From Bacteroidetes bacterium MED-G13 (GTDB taxonomy: Bacteria; Bacteroidota; Bacteroidia; Flavobacteriales; Flavobacteriaceae), in the NCBI GenBank assembly GCA_002457735.1, contig NTKO01000004.1, forward strand, positions 1 to 46,577: a stretch of DNA of 46,577 nucleotides. Direction: 5' to 3'. Under the pieces are notes generated by a model that had not been told where the DNA came from, made no database searches, and saw only the letters and a list, made by a program, of their open reading frames with translations. The first letter of the stretch is position 1; each line of letters opens with the position of its first letter. The position numbers and the translations under genes were made by a program. Below, piece after piece: positions 1 through 9,457 of this stretch.

Positions 1-1
1 T

Positions 2-664
2 GACAATATGCCAGACGTATCAAACTATGATATTGAAGCATCAATTTCCGGAACAGCATCAGCTGTAGCCGGTGCTGTTGGACTTGGTGATGGTGGTGGT
101 GGTGCTGGAATCTGGCCCATTTATCTATCTTCTTACGTTCACTTTATGAAAGCTGAAGCTGCAATGTGGTTAGGACAAACTACTACTGCTAGAGATTTAA
201 TGGAAATTGGAATGCAACACTCATTCACGAAAGTATTAGGATTTGGTGCTCTTGATGCTAATGCAGATCCAAACTTTTTAGCAACTCAAGCTGAAGTTGA
301 TGACTTTATTGCTTCTATCTTAACTCAGTTTGATAACGCTGCTACTTTGGATACAAGTTTAGATACATCAACGTTAAATGATAATTTTGGTTATCCAATT
401 AATAAATCTCAGCTAGATATTCTAGGTGAGCAATATCTTGTAGCGATGTTTGGTGGAGCTATGGATGCATGGAACTTTATAAGAAGAACTGGTCACCCAA
501 GAACTCTTTCAAGGGGTCTTATGGCACCTGTAGAGTCAGGACCGTTCCCAAGAACTGGACTTTACCCTTTTGGAGAAATAAGTGCTAATCCAAACATTAT
601 TCAAAGAGAAGACAATAACACCCTCGTATTTTGGGATGCGGGTGCACAAAATCCAGCTAATTAA
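2..664 (+). CDS. SusD/RagB-like outer-membrane nutrient-binding lipoprotein, C-terminal part
   Basis: This is the C-terminal part of a SusD-like protein. Such proteins are surface lipoproteins that cap a TonB-dependent SusC-type channel and bind its substrate. The reading frame is open to the left edge, so the Met at position 8 is probably internal and the start, signal peptide and lipobox lie outside the window. Visible family features are a helical stretch with the AEAAMWLG pattern (TPR-like helices), a segment rich in W and R (AWNFIRRTGHPRT), and a C-terminal N/R/Y-rich tail. It looks closest to the SusD-like_2 group. A lipoprotein gene follows after 12 bases, so the two are probably one transcript. 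The substrate cannot be read from what is here. Confidence 0.75.
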   Translation, partial: DNMPDVSNYDIEASISGTASAVAGAVGLGDGGGGAGIWPIYLSSYVHFMKAEAAMWLGQTTTARDLMEIGMQHSFTKVLGFGALDANADPNFLATQAEVDDFIASILTQFDNAATLDTSLDTSTLNDNFGYPINKSQLDILGEQYLVAMFGGAMDAWNFIRRTGHPRTLSRGLMAPVESGPFPRTGLYPFGEISANPNIIQREDNNTLVFWDAGAQNPAN

Positions 665-676
665 AAAAAGATAATT

Positions 677-1606
677 ATGAAAAATATATTTAAATTATTA
701 TTTACTGCAAGTATTTTATTATTCGCTTATGGTTGTACTACTGATGGTGAGCATTTAGCTTCATTTGATCACAGTGGACAAGTTGAATACGGAGCAGTTT
801 TGAGAACAATCGACGATATGCCTTCAAATAGTCTAATCAATACTAGTTTTGATGATAGTGCTTTTATAATCACTGTTGAAGAGCAAGATATTGAAGACGG
901 AGGTTTACTACAAGAAATGAGAATTTCGGTTGTTTATGATGATTATTCACCTGATAATGGAATTACAGAAGCTTCAGGATTAGTTCAATCAGTTCCTGCT
1001 AGTGAATTTTATACAGACACTGAATTCGGTTTTCCAAGATATGATATTAATGTATCGTGGGGATCAATGAAAGATGCTTTAGGATTTGTTGCTGATGAAT
1101 ATTCACCTGGTGATATCGTAAGAATTGAACTTGAATTAGAATTAACAGACGGAAGAGTATTTGGACCAGAGAGTGCATCTTCTATTATTTCTAGTGGATT
1201 TTTCTCTTCACCTTTTGCTTACAACTCTCTGCTTGCTTGTTCTCCAATGTCTGGAGAATATTCAATAACCATGTGGGATGGGTATGGTGATGGTTGGCAA
1301 AGTGATGGAATTGAAATTTGTTTAGATGGCGATTGTAGCTACTTTACAATTCCTGCTGGAAATTACAACGAAGGATCAATTTTTGTTCCAGAGGGAACTG
1401 GAGAAATGACTGTTTCATGGCCTGGAGACGAGTGGCCAAACGAAGTTGTTGTTTTAATTGTAGCCCCTAATGGTCAACAATTTGTTTTCCGTGGTGCAGA
1501 ACAAATGGCATTATATACTAATGGTTTATTCCCTGATGATGCAATATTTGAATTATCATCAGTAATGACCCCTGGATTATTACCAGTAGCTGTTTGTGCG
1601 AATTAA
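677..1606 (+). CDS. Surface lipoprotein downstream of susD-like gene
   Basis: This is a 309-residue predicted lipoprotein. A hydrophobic N-terminal signal ends in a lipobox-like FAYGC with the lipidated Cys at residue 20. Residues about 40-180 look like a beta-rich domain of unknown family. The C-terminal half contains a DGYGDGW motif (near residue 200) followed by a Cys-containing loop, a pattern I associate with secreted Bacteroidota proteins that carry GDGW-type beta modules. In SusCD loci the gene after susD often encodes an extra surface glycan- or protein-binding lipoprotein, and the position here fits that. A strong terminator follows, so this is the last gene of its transcript. The specific ligand is unknown. 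Confidence 0.7.
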   Translation: MKNIFKLLFTASILLFAYGCTTDGEHLASFDHSGQVEYGAVLRTIDDMPSNSLINTSFDDSAFIITVEEQDIEDGGLLQEMRISVVYDDYSPDNGITEASGLVQSVPASEFYTDTEFGFPRYDINVSWGSMKDALGFVADEYSPGDIVRIELELELTDGRVFGPESASSIISSGFFSSPFAYNSLLACSPMSGEYSITMWDGYGDGWQSDGIEICLDGDCSYFTIPAGNYNEGSIFVPEGTGEMTVSWPGDEWPNEVVVLIVAPNGQQFVFRGAEQMALYTNGLFPDDAIFELSSVMTPGLLPVAVCAN

Positions 1607-1623
1607 TACAACTTTTTAATTGT

Positions 1624-1659
1624 AAAAAAAGCCTTACTTAAACGTAAGGCTTTTTTTTT
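1624..1659 (+). terminator. Rho-independent terminator after the susD-like/lipoprotein unit
   Basis: A 7-bp stem (GCCTTAC at 1631-1637, GTAAGGC at 1644-1650) encloses a 6-base loop. It is preceded by seven A and followed by nine T, so the stem can extend through A-T pairs. It lies 17 bases after the lipoprotein stop and ends the outer-membrane unit before rlmB. Confidence 0.9.
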
Positions 1660-1681
1660 ACATGCCTTACAAAAAAATTTT

Positions 1682-2401
1682 ATGGAAATATTTGGAATCA
1701 GAGCAGTAATGGAGGCAATTAATTCTTCCAAGGATATAGATAAGGTTTTTATTCAAATTGGATTAAAGGGAGGTCTAATTGGCACATTAGAATCGCTCAT
1801 TAGAAAAAATAAAATTAACTTTTCTTATGTCCCAAAGCAGAAACTTGATAGATTATCTAAAAAAAATCATCAAGGGGTAATTGCAAGGATTTCTCCAATT
1901 AAATTTTTAGATCTCAATCAAATTGATAGAATTATTACAGAAAATAAATTGCCACTCCTTTTAATATTAGATCAGATAAATGACGTAAGAAACTTTGGAG
2001 CAATTATTAGAACAGCAGAAGTTGCTGGAGTAACGGCAGTAGTTATTCAAAATAGTTCCTCTGCTCCCGTAAACTCTGATACAATTAAGACAAGTGCAGG
2101 TGCAATTTTTAATATTCCTGTATGTAAAGTTAATCATATTAAAGATGCTATTTACCATTTTAAATCTTTGGGTATATCAATTGTATCTGCATCAGAAAAA
2201 TCTGATAAAAATCTCTATGATACCAATTTAAAAAAACCTGTTGCAATAGTAATGGGTTCTGAAAATAAAGGAATCAATAAGTCTGTTTTAAAAATTTCAG
2301 ATGAAATTGTAAAACTACCTATATATGGAAAAATAGAATCTTTAAATGTTTCCGTTGCTTGTGGAATATTTTTATATGAGGCAATAAGACAAAGAATCTA
2401 A
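1682..2401 (+). CDS. rlmB: 23S rRNA (guanosine-2'-O)-methyltransferase, TrmH/SpoU family
   Basis: This is a SAM-dependent 2'-O-ribose methyltransferase of the knotted SPOUT/TrmH family, most like RlmB, which acts on 23S rRNA. Residues 1-75 form the small substrate-binding domain. The SPOUT domain shows the three expected motifs: DVRNFGAIIRTAE around N104 and R110, MGSENKG at 191-197, and LNVSVACG at 221-228, which forms the knot. The length of 239 residues is normal. It starts 22 bases after the preceding terminator's T-run and abuts the stop of a convergent HAD gene with no gap. A tRNA-directed TrmH relative is a possible alternative because the substrate cannot be told from the motifs alone. 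Confidence 0.85.
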   Translation: MEIFGIRAVMEAINSSKDIDKVFIQIGLKGGLIGTLESLIRKNKINFSYVPKQKLDRLSKKNHQGVIARISPIKFLDLNQIDRIITENKLPLLLILDQINDVRNFGAIIRTAEVAGVTAVVIQNSSSAPVNSDTIKTSAGAIFNIPVCKVNHIKDAIYHFKSLGISIVSASEKSDKNLYDTNLKKPVAIVMGSENKGINKSVLKISDEIVKLPIYGKIESLNVSVACGIFLYEAIRQRI

Positions 2402-3091
2402 TTATAAGATATCTTTTAATTCTAATAAATTATTTATTATCAAAACTTTATCAAGCTGCTGTTCCTTTATTTTATGGAAATTATAAAAGATTGCTTTCAT
2501 TCCGATACTTTTTGCCCCTATTATATCAGCATTGAAATTGTCTCCAATCATTACTGAATTTTCTATTACAGCATCGGCTTTTGTGATTGCATGTAAAAAA
2601 ATTTCTTTACTAGGTTTTTTAAATCCAACATTTTCAGAAATAGTAATTGTTTTAAAATACTTTAATAAGCCTGACTTTTCTAGTTTTTTATTTTGTACTT
2701 CTTTGAAGCCATTTGTAATTATGTGCATATTATAATTTAAATTAAACTTTTCAAGGATGGTAAGAGCATTCGGTATTAAGTAATTAAAATCTGAAAGATG
2801 ATTAATATAGTCTATTGAAAGTTTATTAACTTGATTATCAGAAACTTCTACACATAGCTCTTTAAATGTATCTGATAATCTGTAAAATCTTAAATGAGCT
2901 TTACTGACTTTATTTAATCTATATAAATCCCAATATTTTCGATTTATGGGGTGATAGACTTTTAAAAATAAGGATATATCCACTTTTATATTATTCTCAT
3001 TTAGTATTTTAAGAAACGTTAAATCTGAGTTTCTATCAAAATCCCAAAGGGTGTGATCTAAATCCCAAAATATGTTATTTATATTTTTCAC
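2402..3091 (-). CDS. yjjG: HAD-superfamily hydrolase, YjjG-type pyrimidine nucleotidase
   Basis: This is a 229-residue haloacid dehalogenase-like phosphatase. The nucleophile motif DLDHT (D10, D12, T14) is followed by an alpha-helical cap. Motif II is the TNG of ITNGFKEVQ, and GFKKPSKEIF plus the MIGDNFNADIIGA signature provide the Lys and the acidic metal-binding residues. The pattern WDLDHTLWDFDRNS matches the YjjG family, which dephosphorylates non-canonical pyrimidine nucleotides. The gene overlaps mpl by 4 bases and is the last member of the adk-obg operon. YjjG is the best family match; another small-phosphate substrate is possible. Confidence 0.8.
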   Translation of the reverse strand: MKNINNIFWDLDHTLWDFDRNSDLTFLKILNENNIKVDISLFLKVYHPINRKYWDLYRLNKVSKAHLRFYRLSDTFKELCVEVSDNQVNKLSIDYINHLSDFNYLIPNALTILEKFNLNYNMHIITNGFKEVQNKKLEKSGLLKYFKTITISENVGFKKPSKEIFLHAITKADAVIENSVMIGDNFNADIIGAKSIGMKAIFYNFHKIKEQQLDKVLIINNLLELKDIL

Positions 3092-4443
3092 TTCAGAATT
3101 TTTTTAATCTTTTTATAATCAAATCCATTAAAATTTCCTGAGCTCATAAGTAACAAAACAGAATTTGATAAATCAAAAGAAAGCAAAATTTGCTCAAATG
3201 ATATTAAATCGGTTGCAATATTAATTTTTTGATGATTAAATGCATTAATAATTAATTCATGAGCAATTGGTTTAAACCTTTTTATTTTCATATTCTTTTC
3301 AGAAAAGGATATTACGCAATCATCCGCATTTTTTAATGTATTCCTATACTTTTTTATAAATACTGGATTTAAACTACTATAAGTATGCAATTCAAAAGCA
3401 ACAATTAATTTTTTATTAGGATATTGTAGTTTAACAGCATTTACAGTAGCTTTAACCTTACTAGGGGAATGTGCAAAGTCTTTATAAACAAAAGATGAAT
3501 TTGATTTGTAAATTAACTCAAGTCTGTTATCGGCCCCTTTGAAAGTTTTTATTGCATTAAAAAAATCTATTTTTTCAACCCCCATTAATGTACATATCTG
3601 ACATGCAGCAGAAATATTTTCAAGATTGTGTTTTCCAAATAATTGTATGGGAAATAAATCCCTTTCGAATCTAATGTTAGTTATTCCATTGATTATTTCA
3701 TTTTTAATAATTGAATAGGGTATCATTTTAATTTTCTTTTTTATAGATTTTATAATATTGCTTACATGAATATCATTTGAGTTATAAACTAAAATGCCAT
3801 TATCTTCAATTGTCTCAATAAAAATTTTAAACTGATTATAATAGTCCTCAAATGTTTTAAATACATTTATGTGGTCCCATGCTATTCCGCTAAGGACTGC
3901 AAAATTTGGTTTATATAAATGAAACTTGGGCCTTGGATCAATTACAGATGATAGATATTCATCGCCTTCTAATACAATAAACTTCGATTTTTTAGAAAGT
4001 TTTACCATAACATCAAATCCACTTAGTTGAGCCCCAACCATAAAGTCGGTTTCAATATTTTGAATGTTCAAGACATGTAATATCATGGAAGTAATTGACG
4101 TTTTTCCGTGACTACCACCAATTACTACTCTTAACTTATCCTTAGACATCTCAAATATAAATTCAGGATATGAGTAAATTTTTAAACCATTTTTTTTTGC
4201 TTCTAGTAATTCGGGGTTATCTTTTTTGGCATGCATACCTAAAACAATTGCATCAAGGTCTTTCTTAATTTTTTCTGGAAACCATCCTTCGCTTTCAGGT
4301 AATAAACTGTATTTAGCCAATCTTGATTTTGAAGGTTCCCTTATAATATCATCGCTTCCGGAAATCAAAAAACCCTTTAATTTTAGAGCTATTGCTAAAT
4401 TATGCATAGCTGAACCTCCAATGGCGATGAAATGAATCTTCAT
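3088..4443 (-). CDS. mpl: Mur ligase family protein, UDP-MurNAc:tripeptide ligase Mpl
   Basis: This is a peptidoglycan-recycling ligase that joins UDP-MurNAc to a recovered L-Ala-gamma-D-Glu-meso-DAP peptide in the cytoplasm, using ATP. An N-terminal Rossmann-like UDP-binding segment begins IHFIAIGGSAMHNLA. The ATP loop is GGSHGKTS at residues 109-116. The central Mur ligase residues include the E of LEGDEYLSS, and a C-terminal domain carries FKGADNRLE and DFAHSPSKVKAT. MurC has a related layout, but the IAIGGSAMHNLA start and the 451-residue length point to Mpl. It overlaps both neighbours by 4 bases, which suggests coupled translation. Confidence 0.85.
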   Translation of the reverse strand: MKIHFIAIGGSAMHNLAIALKLKGFLISGSDDIIREPSKSRLAKYSLLPESEGWFPEKIKKDLDAIVLGMHAKKDNPELLEAKKNGLKIYSYPEFIFEMSKDKLRVVIGGSHGKTSITSMILHVLNIQNIETDFMVGAQLSGFDVMVKLSKKSKFIVLEGDEYLSSVIDPRPKFHLYKPNFAVLSGIAWDHINVFKTFEDYYNQFKIFIETIEDNGILVYNSNDIHVSNIIKSIKKKIKMIPYSIIKNEIINGITNIRFERDLFPIQLFGKHNLENISAACQICTLMGVEKIDFFNAIKTFKGADNRLELIYKSNSSFVYKDFAHSPSKVKATVNAVKLQYPNKKLIVAFELHTYSSLNPVFIKKYRNTLKNADDCVISFSEKNMKIKRFKPIAHELIINAFNHQKINIATDLISFEQILLSFDLSNSVLLLMSSGNFNGFDYKKIKKILK

Positions 4444-5285
4444 TCTTCTAAAAGTATTTTTAGTCTTTTAATTTTATTACTTAAACCTTTGTCTTGTTTT
4501 TGACTCTTCAGTAATTCAATAGATTTGGTTAAATATCTTAAAGAATTATCCTCATTTAATTTAAAATTATTAAAAGCAAGATAATAATATGCTTCAGCCT
4601 TACTTATGCGATCGACATGTGAATGATTTTCTATGTATAGATTTAAATATAAATTAGATAAATTAAAATCTGCATGAGAACTTTTAGAAAGGAACTTGGC
4701 TATTAAAAAATTAAAATGGTTGTAATCAAAAAATCTTTTTTTCTTAAAAAGTAGATCAATAATTATCAGTTCAGTTTGATATGCTTGATCATATTCTTTG
4801 AGATAATTATGAATATAACTTTTTGAGATTAATCCATGCAATTTTGAAATTTTATATATTTCATTTGAAAATTTCAAAGCTAGTTCATCATCCCCACCAA
4901 AAAAATTTGGTAGCTCCAATAAAATCTGAACTAATGCCCATCGACTATATATATCTCTTTTGTCGAGATTTGATGATTTTATCAGATTTACTTTTGCACT
5001 ATTGATCAATGATAAAACTTTAAATTTACTAGCTGATTCTGAGTGTGCTGCCTGTGAGCCACCAAGTCTATAAAGATAATTAGCATTATTAGAATTTATA
5101 TCAACTAATTTCTTGTAATAAAAAATAGCTAAATCCCATTTTTTTTGGGAAGCATACGATTCTCCTATTGAAATTAACAACTTTTCGTCCTTATTATTAG
5201 GCTCAAGTAAACTTACTAATGAATCTATTTTTGAATTTTGTGATATTAACAAAATAGGAAGTAAAAAAAATAAGAGAAACCGCAT
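4440..5285 (-). CDS. Exported TPR-repeat protein
   Basis: This 281-residue protein has an N-terminal signal sequence (hydrophobic residues 2-14, likely cleavage near the SQN) followed by helical tetratricopeptide-like repeats. One clear repeat has the WDLAIFYYKKLVDINSNNANYLYRLGGS pattern around residues 55-82; further helical pairs continue to the C-terminus. TPR proteins are scaffolds, and this one should sit in the periplasm. It lies between obg and mpl, 6 bases after obg and overlapping mpl by 4 bases, so it is cotranscribed with them. I do not recognise a specific named family. Confidence 0.65.
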   Translation of the reverse strand: MRFLLFFLLPILLISQNSKIDSLVSLLEPNNKDEKLLISIGESYASQKKWDLAIFYYKKLVDINSNNANYLYRLGGSQAAHSESASKFKVLSLINSAKVNLIKSSNLDKRDIYSRWALVQILLELPNFFGGDDELALKFSNEIYKISKLHGLISKSYIHNYLKEYDQAYQTELIIIDLLFKKKRFFDYNHFNFLIAKFLSKSSHADFNLSNLYLNLYIENHSHVDRISKAEAYYYLAFNNFKLNEDNSLRYLTKSIELLKSQKQDKGLSNKIKRLKILLEE

Positions 5286-5291
5286 AGAATA

Positions 5292-6287
5292 TTAGTTAAG
5301 CATTTTCCAAATTTCGTCCTTCAATTTACCCAATCCTATATTTGATATAGATGATATAAAAATAAATGGAACTTTTATACTTTTAACTATTTCTGATGCA
5401 ATTTCTTCTTCCAATTCACTATCCAATAAATCAGATTTTGTAATTGCTATTAATCTACTTTTATCCATCAACTCAGGATTATACTTTTTTAACTCATTTA
5501 TTAAAACATTATAACTTTGTACAATATCATCAGAATCAGCAGGAATCATAAATAATAAAGTTGAATTTCTCTCAATATGTCTTAAAAAATAGTGCCCAAG
5601 TCCTTTTCCTTCCGATGCTCCTTCAATTATTCCAGGTATATCTGCCATAACAAAGGATTTAAAATCTTTATAATTAACAATACCTAAATTAGGTTTTAGC
5701 GTAGTAAATTCATAGTTCCCAATCTTTGGTTTTGCATCCGTAATCACAGAAAGCAGTGTAGATTTTCCAGCATTAGGAAAACCAACTAAACCTACATCAG
5801 CCAAAACCTTTAACTCCAAAGTTATTTGCATTTCTTGCTTTCCTATTCCTGGCTGGGCATATCTTGGTGTTTGATTCGTAGATGATTTGAAATGCCAATT
5901 TCCTCTACCACCCTTGCCACCTTCACAAATAATCTTTTCTTCTCCATCCTTGGTGATTTCAAAAAGTAGTTTTTCATCTTTACTATTTTTTACAACAGTT
6001 CCTAGTGGAACATCTATATAAATATCTTTTCCATTAGATCCAGTAATTCTGTTTTTGCCACCGTCACTCCCACTATCAGCTTTGAAATGCCTTTTAAATT
6101 TTAGATGATATAATGTCCAGAATTGTGAATTTCCTTTTAAAATTATGTGCCCTCCTCTACCGCCATCTCCACCATCGGGCCCACCTTTGGCAATATACTT
6201 TTCTCTTCTTAGATGTGTGGATCCTTTACCCCCCTTACCAGAAGCTACATTTATTTTTACATAATCAACAAAATTACCCTCAGTCAT
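5292..6287 (-). CDS. obg: GTPase Obg (CgtA), ribosome assembly factor
   Basis: This is the conserved Obg GTPase needed for 50S ribosome assembly. The glycine-rich Obg fold occupies residues 1-158 (repeated GGxGG patterns such as [12 protein letters not shown]). The GTPase domain follows, with G1 GFPNAGKS at 169-176, G3 DIPG, and an ITKSDLLD stretch for G4. At 331 residues it lacks the extra C-terminal OCT domain found in some Obg proteins, which is usual in Bacteroidota. The gene is 6 bases downstream of adk and 6 bases upstream of the TPR gene. Confidence 0.95.
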   Translation of the reverse strand: MTEGNFVDYVKINVASGKGGKGSTHLRREKYIAKGGPDGGDGGRGGHIILKGNSQFWTLYHLKFKRHFKADSGSDGGKNRITGSNGKDIYIDVPLGTVVKNSKDEKLLFEITKDGEEKIICEGGKGGRGNWHFKSSTNQTPRYAQPGIGKQEMQITLELKVLADVGLVGFPNAGKSTLLSVITDAKPKIGNYEFTTLKPNLGIVNYKDFKSFVMADIPGIIEGASEGKGLGHYFLRHIERNSTLLFMIPADSDDIVQSYNVLINELKKYNPELMDKSRLIAITKSDLLDSELEEEIASEIVKSIKVPFIFISSISNIGLGKLKDEIWKMLN

Positions 6288-6293
6288 GGATAC

Positions 6294-6866
6294 CTAAAGT
6301 TCATTAATTACTTTTATAATTCTTTCAGTAATTTCATCAATTTTCCCGACTCCGTCAATCCCAAAATAACAATTTTTTTTCTGATAAAATGTCTTCAGGA
6401 TTGCTGTTTTACTGTAATATTCTTTAATCCGGTTTTCAATAATTGATTTGTTTGAGTCATCTGCTCTTCCGCTTTGCTTTCCCCTTTCTGTTAATCTTTC
6501 TATAAGAACCTCATCTGCAACTTCTAATGCAATCATTGCAGAAATACTTGAATCATATTTTAACAATAGGTGATCAAGTGCATTTGCTTGACTTTTTGTT
6601 CTTGGAAATCCATCAAAAATAAACCCGTTAACATCTAAATTATTTTCAACAACTTTATTTAACATTTGAATAGTAACCTCGTCAGGGACCAAATCACCTT
6701 TTTCCATATACTGCTTAGCAAGAACACCAAGCTTAGTATTATTTTTTATATTAAACCTAAAAACATCTCCAGTTGAAATATGAAATAAGTTGTACTTATT
6801 TTTTATCCTGTCAGCCTGTGTACCTTTTCCTGCTCCCGGAGGCCCAAACAAAACTATATTTTTCAT
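6294..6866 (-). CDS. adk: Adenylate kinase
   Basis: This enzyme interconverts ATP + AMP and 2 ADP. Residues 8-15 are the P-loop GPPGAGKG. FDGFPRTKSQA is the AMP-binding signature, and the LID region is the short, Cys-free form (ERGKQSGRADDS), so no zinc site is expected. I place the start at the ATG at 6866, giving MKNIVLFGPPGAGKG and 190 residues, the usual family length. An in-frame TTG at 6887 would add seven residues, but it lies inside the predicted -7 promoter box at 6885-6892 and would be upstream of the transcript start. The gene heads the operon adk-obg-TPR-mpl-yjjG. Confidence 0.95.
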   Translation of the reverse strand: MKNIVLFGPPGAGKGTQADRIKNKYNLFHISTGDVFRFNIKNNTKLGVLAKQYMEKGDLVPDEVTIQMLNKVVENNLDVNGFIFDGFPRTKSQANALDHLLLKYDSSISAMIALEVADEVLIERLTERGKQSGRADDSNKSIIENRIKEYYSKTAILKTFYQKKNCYFGIDGVGKIDEITERIIKVINEL

Positions 6867-6884
6867 TAAAAAAAGTTTAGTACA

Positions 6885-6892
6885 CAAATATA
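6885..6892 (-). promoter_or_regulatory. Predicted adk operon promoter (-7 box)
   Basis: On the minus strand the sequence reads TATATTTG, a perfect match to the Bacteroidota -7 consensus TAnnTTTG. It lies 18 bases upstream of the adk ATG. No good -33 TTTG is visible at the usual spacing, so the call rests on the -7 box and its position. Confidence 0.55.
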
Positions 6893-6935
6893 CTCTTTGA
6901 AATATTGAATTTCTAATTGATTAAATATTAAAATG

Positions 6936-6943
6936 TATTTTTG
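6936..6943 (+). promoter_or_regulatory. Predicted purK promoter (-7 box)
   Basis: TATTTTTG matches TAnnTTTG and lies 31 bases before the purK ATG. A TTG at 6917-6919 is only 16 bases upstream, closer than the usual 19, so the -33 element is weak. With the adk box on the other strand this gives a back-to-back divergent promoter region. Confidence 0.45.
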
Positions 6944-6974
6944 CATGATATACATGATTATTTATTTATAATAA

Positions 6975-8126
6975 ATGCATTTTTTTAGCTCAAAATTTAA
7001 GATAGGAATTTTAGGTGGTGGTCAATTAGGTAAAATGCTACTTTTTGATTCAAGAAGATATGATTTGCATACAAAAGTGATGGACCCAAATAATAAAGCG
7101 CCATGTAGTAATATTGCAGATGAATTTATTGTCGGAAATCTAAACGATTATAATGATGTGATAAATTTTGGGAAGCTAGTTGATATTATCACTATTGAAA
7201 TAGAAAATGTGAATACTGATGCACTAGAATACCTAGAAAAAATTGGGAAAAAAGTTTATCCTCCCTCAAAAGCAATAAAAATTATTCAGAATAAATGTGA
7301 ACAAAAAATATTTTATAAATCAAATAACCTTCCAACTTCAGCATTTACAAACTACTCAAATTTAGCTAATTTAAAAGAAGATCTGGAAAAAGGAAATCTT
7401 AAATTTCCCTTTGTATGGAAAAGTGCAAAATTTGGCTACGATGGTAAAGGGGTAAAAATTATCGGCAACCATGATGATTTAAAATCAATAAATGATAGCC
7501 CGTGCTTAGTTGAAGAAAAAGTTTCAATTAAAAAGGAAATATCTGTGATAGTTTCAAGGAATTTTGATGGAAAAATGAAATGTTTCCCAGCTGTGGAAAT
7601 GGAATTTAATGATAATTCTAATTTAGTTGAGTATGTGATATGTCCTGCTAATATTTCAGAGGAAATTTCCACACATGCATATGAAATTGCACAAAAAATT
7701 TCTCAAAAACTAGAAATGGTTGGACTTCTTGCTGTTGAATTATTTATTTCAAATGATGATAAAATATTAATTAATGAGGTTGCACCTCGACCACATAATT
7801 CAGGACATCATACTATAGAATGTTGTATTACATCACAATTTGATCAGCATATTAGATCAATTTTAAATTTAAATCCAGGAAAAACTGATATTAAAATTCC
7901 TGGAATTATGGTTAATCTAGTCGGTGAAAATAAGATTGAAGGAGATGCTATATATAAAAATATTAATTATATTTTTGATTTGCCTGGCGTAAATATTCAT
8001 ATTTACGGAAAGGAAAAATCAAGGTTGAATAGAAAAATGGGGCATATTACTATTGTTAATAAAGAAATTTCTAAAGCCATAGAAATTGGAAAAAAAATTA
8101 AGAAAAAAGTTAAAGTAACATCATGA
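6975..8126 (+). CDS. purK: N5-carboxyaminoimidazole ribonucleotide synthase (PurK)
   Basis: This is the ATP-grasp enzyme of purine biosynthesis that makes N5-CAIR from AIR, bicarbonate and ATP. The N-terminal nucleotide-fold motif [12 protein letters not shown] is followed by ATP-grasp segments: [17 protein letters not shown] for ATP binding, and the metal-binding [16 protein letters not shown] signature, which is diagnostic of PurK. The length of 383 residues is typical. The gene overlaps purE by 4 bases (ATGA), so the product can pass directly to the next enzyme from coupled genes. Confidence 0.95.
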   Translation: MHFFSSKFKIGILGGGQLGKMLLFDSRRYDLHTKVMDPNNKAPCSNIADEFIVGNLNDYNDVINFGKLVDIITIEIENVNTDALEYLEKIGKKVYPPSKAIKIIQNKCEQKIFYKSNNLPTSAFTNYSNLANLKEDLEKGNLKFPFVWKSAKFGYDGKGVKIIGNHDDLKSINDSPCLVEEKVSIKKEISVIVSRNFDGKMKCFPAVEMEFNDNSNLVEYVICPANISEEISTHAYEIAQKISQKLEMVGLLAVELFISNDDKILINEVAPRPHNSGHHTIECCITSQFDQHIRSILNLNPGKTDIKIPGIMVNLVGENKIEGDAIYKNINYIFDLPGVNIHIYGKEKSRLNRKMGHITIVNKEISKAIEIGKKIKKKVKVTS

Positions 8127-8602
8127 AAAAAGTTGGAATAATAATGGGTAGTAAAAGTGATCTGCCAATTATGCAAGATGCCATTGATATTTTAAAAGAA
8201 TTTAACATCGAATCTGAAGTTAACATTGTATCTGCACACAGAACTCCTAATAAAATGTTCGACTATGCAATTAAGGCAAAGCAGGATGGTATCAATGTGA
8301 TTATCGCAGGTGCTGGTGGAGCTGCACATCTTCCTGGAATGGTAGCTTCGATTACTACTCTTCCTGTTATTGGTGTTCCTATTAAATCCAGAAACTCTAT
8401 TGATGGATGGGATTCTGTTTTATCTATTTTACAAATGCCAAATGGCGTTCCCGTTGCTACCGTTGCTTTAGACGGAGCTATGAATGCTGGGATTTTAGCT
8501 GCTCAAATTATCGCATTAAATGACAATAATATAGCAAAAAAACTAATTGATTATAAGAGTAAATTACAGCAAAAGGTAATTGACTCCGAAAAGGATTTAT
8601 AA
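8123..8602 (+). CDS. purE: N5-carboxyaminoimidazole ribonucleotide mutase (PurE, class I)
   Basis: PurE converts N5-CAIR to CAIR, the step after PurK. The protein shows the class I pattern: [10 protein letters not shown] near the N-terminus, SAHRTP with the catalytic His at residue 39, and [14 protein letters not shown] followed by GVPI. The length of 159 residues is normal. Its last 6 bases overlap the 3' end of the convergent UbiA-like gene. A PurK neighbour confirms the bacterial two-step route. Confidence 0.95.
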   Translation: MKKVGIIMGSKSDLPIMQDAIDILKEFNIESEVNIVSAHRTPNKMFDYAIKAKQDGINVIIAGAGGAAHLPGMVASITTLPVIGVPIKSRNSIDGWDSVLSILQMPNGVPVATVALDGAMNAGILAAQIIALNDNNIAKKLIDYKSKLQQKVIDSEKDL

Positions 8603-9403
8603 TTTAAGAGCTAAAAAAAACCAAAAAATTGGTAGTGATTCAACAAAAAAAGAACTGTAGTAAGGTTTTTGTTTTTTAGTTGCCTTTTTAATCAAAATTC
8701 CTAGAGCTATTAATGCTATTAACAGGTCAACGTCTATTAGGTTTTTATTCATCAACAAAGAAAGCAATAAAACAAGTATTAAACAGCAATAGCCAAACCT
8801 TTTAACATTATTTATCCCATAAATATTAATAATATTTTTGAGATGCTTTTTGTCAGATTCAAAATCCCTAATTTCAAAAGGAATCATTTGGGCAAATATT
8901 ATTAAAAATATGATAATAAAATAATAGATTAGCTTCCATAGTTCCATCTCATAAAAAAAAGGAAAAAAAACTATTAAAGTAGCCCAACAAATAGGTACAG
9001 CTAATAATTTAAATACTATATTTTTTCTCATGGAAGATTTTCTAAAAACTGGAACAGAATAAAGCACAGTAATGATACTTAAAGCAAAGAATATTATTTG
9101 TTCAATTATCCCAAAAAAATAAAAGAGTATAATTGAAAAAAAAATAAAAAAAGCTATATAAAGAAAAATAAGTTTTTTAGAGAATTGCGTGTTTTCATTA
9201 GTAAATTTATTTTCGTTAAATTTTATGAAATTGTAGGCCCCAAATACAAATAAAAACATCAAAAAAATATAAGTATTTTTTAGGTGAATATCATTTTTAA
9301 AGCTTATAGTCAAAGAATAAAATATTAAGCATACTGAAACATGAATATTTGATTTTATATAAACTGAGAAAAATTGCATCATTTTATTTGTTAATAAACG
9401 CAT
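8597..9403 (-). CDS. UbiA-fold multi-pass membrane protein (prenyltransferase-like)
   Basis: This is a 268-residue, very hydrophobic protein with about eight to nine predicted membrane helices. Two stretches recall UbiA prenyltransferases: [11 protein letters not shown] at 114-124 (family pattern LYSxPxxxK) and EIRDFESD at 177-184, which keeps the second Asp motif (D180, D184). The first Asp-rich motif expected near residues 58-66 is not intact; the sequence there is [10 protein letters not shown], with Asn but no Asp pair. UbiA enzymes attach prenyl chains to aromatic acceptors within the membrane, but the altered first motif leaves the activity open. The gene converges on purE and shares its upstream region with gcvP. 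Confidence 0.55.
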   Translation of the reverse strand: MRLLTNKMMQFFSVYIKSNIHVSVCLIFYSLTISFKNDIHLKNTYIFLMFLFVFGAYNFIKFNENKFTNENTQFSKKLIFLYIAFFIFFSIILFYFFGIIEQIIFFALSIITVLYSVPVFRKSSMRKNIVFKLLAVPICWATLIVFFPFFYEMELWKLIYYFIIIFLIIFAQMIPFEIRDFESDKKHLKNIINIYGINNVKRFGYCCLILVLLLSLLMNKNLIDVDLLIALIALGILIKKATKKQKPYYSSFFVESLPIFWFFLALKL

Positions 9404-9457
9404 AAATCTTGTTCATTAATTATTTTTTAATATATGGTAATTAGATGTTATATTATT

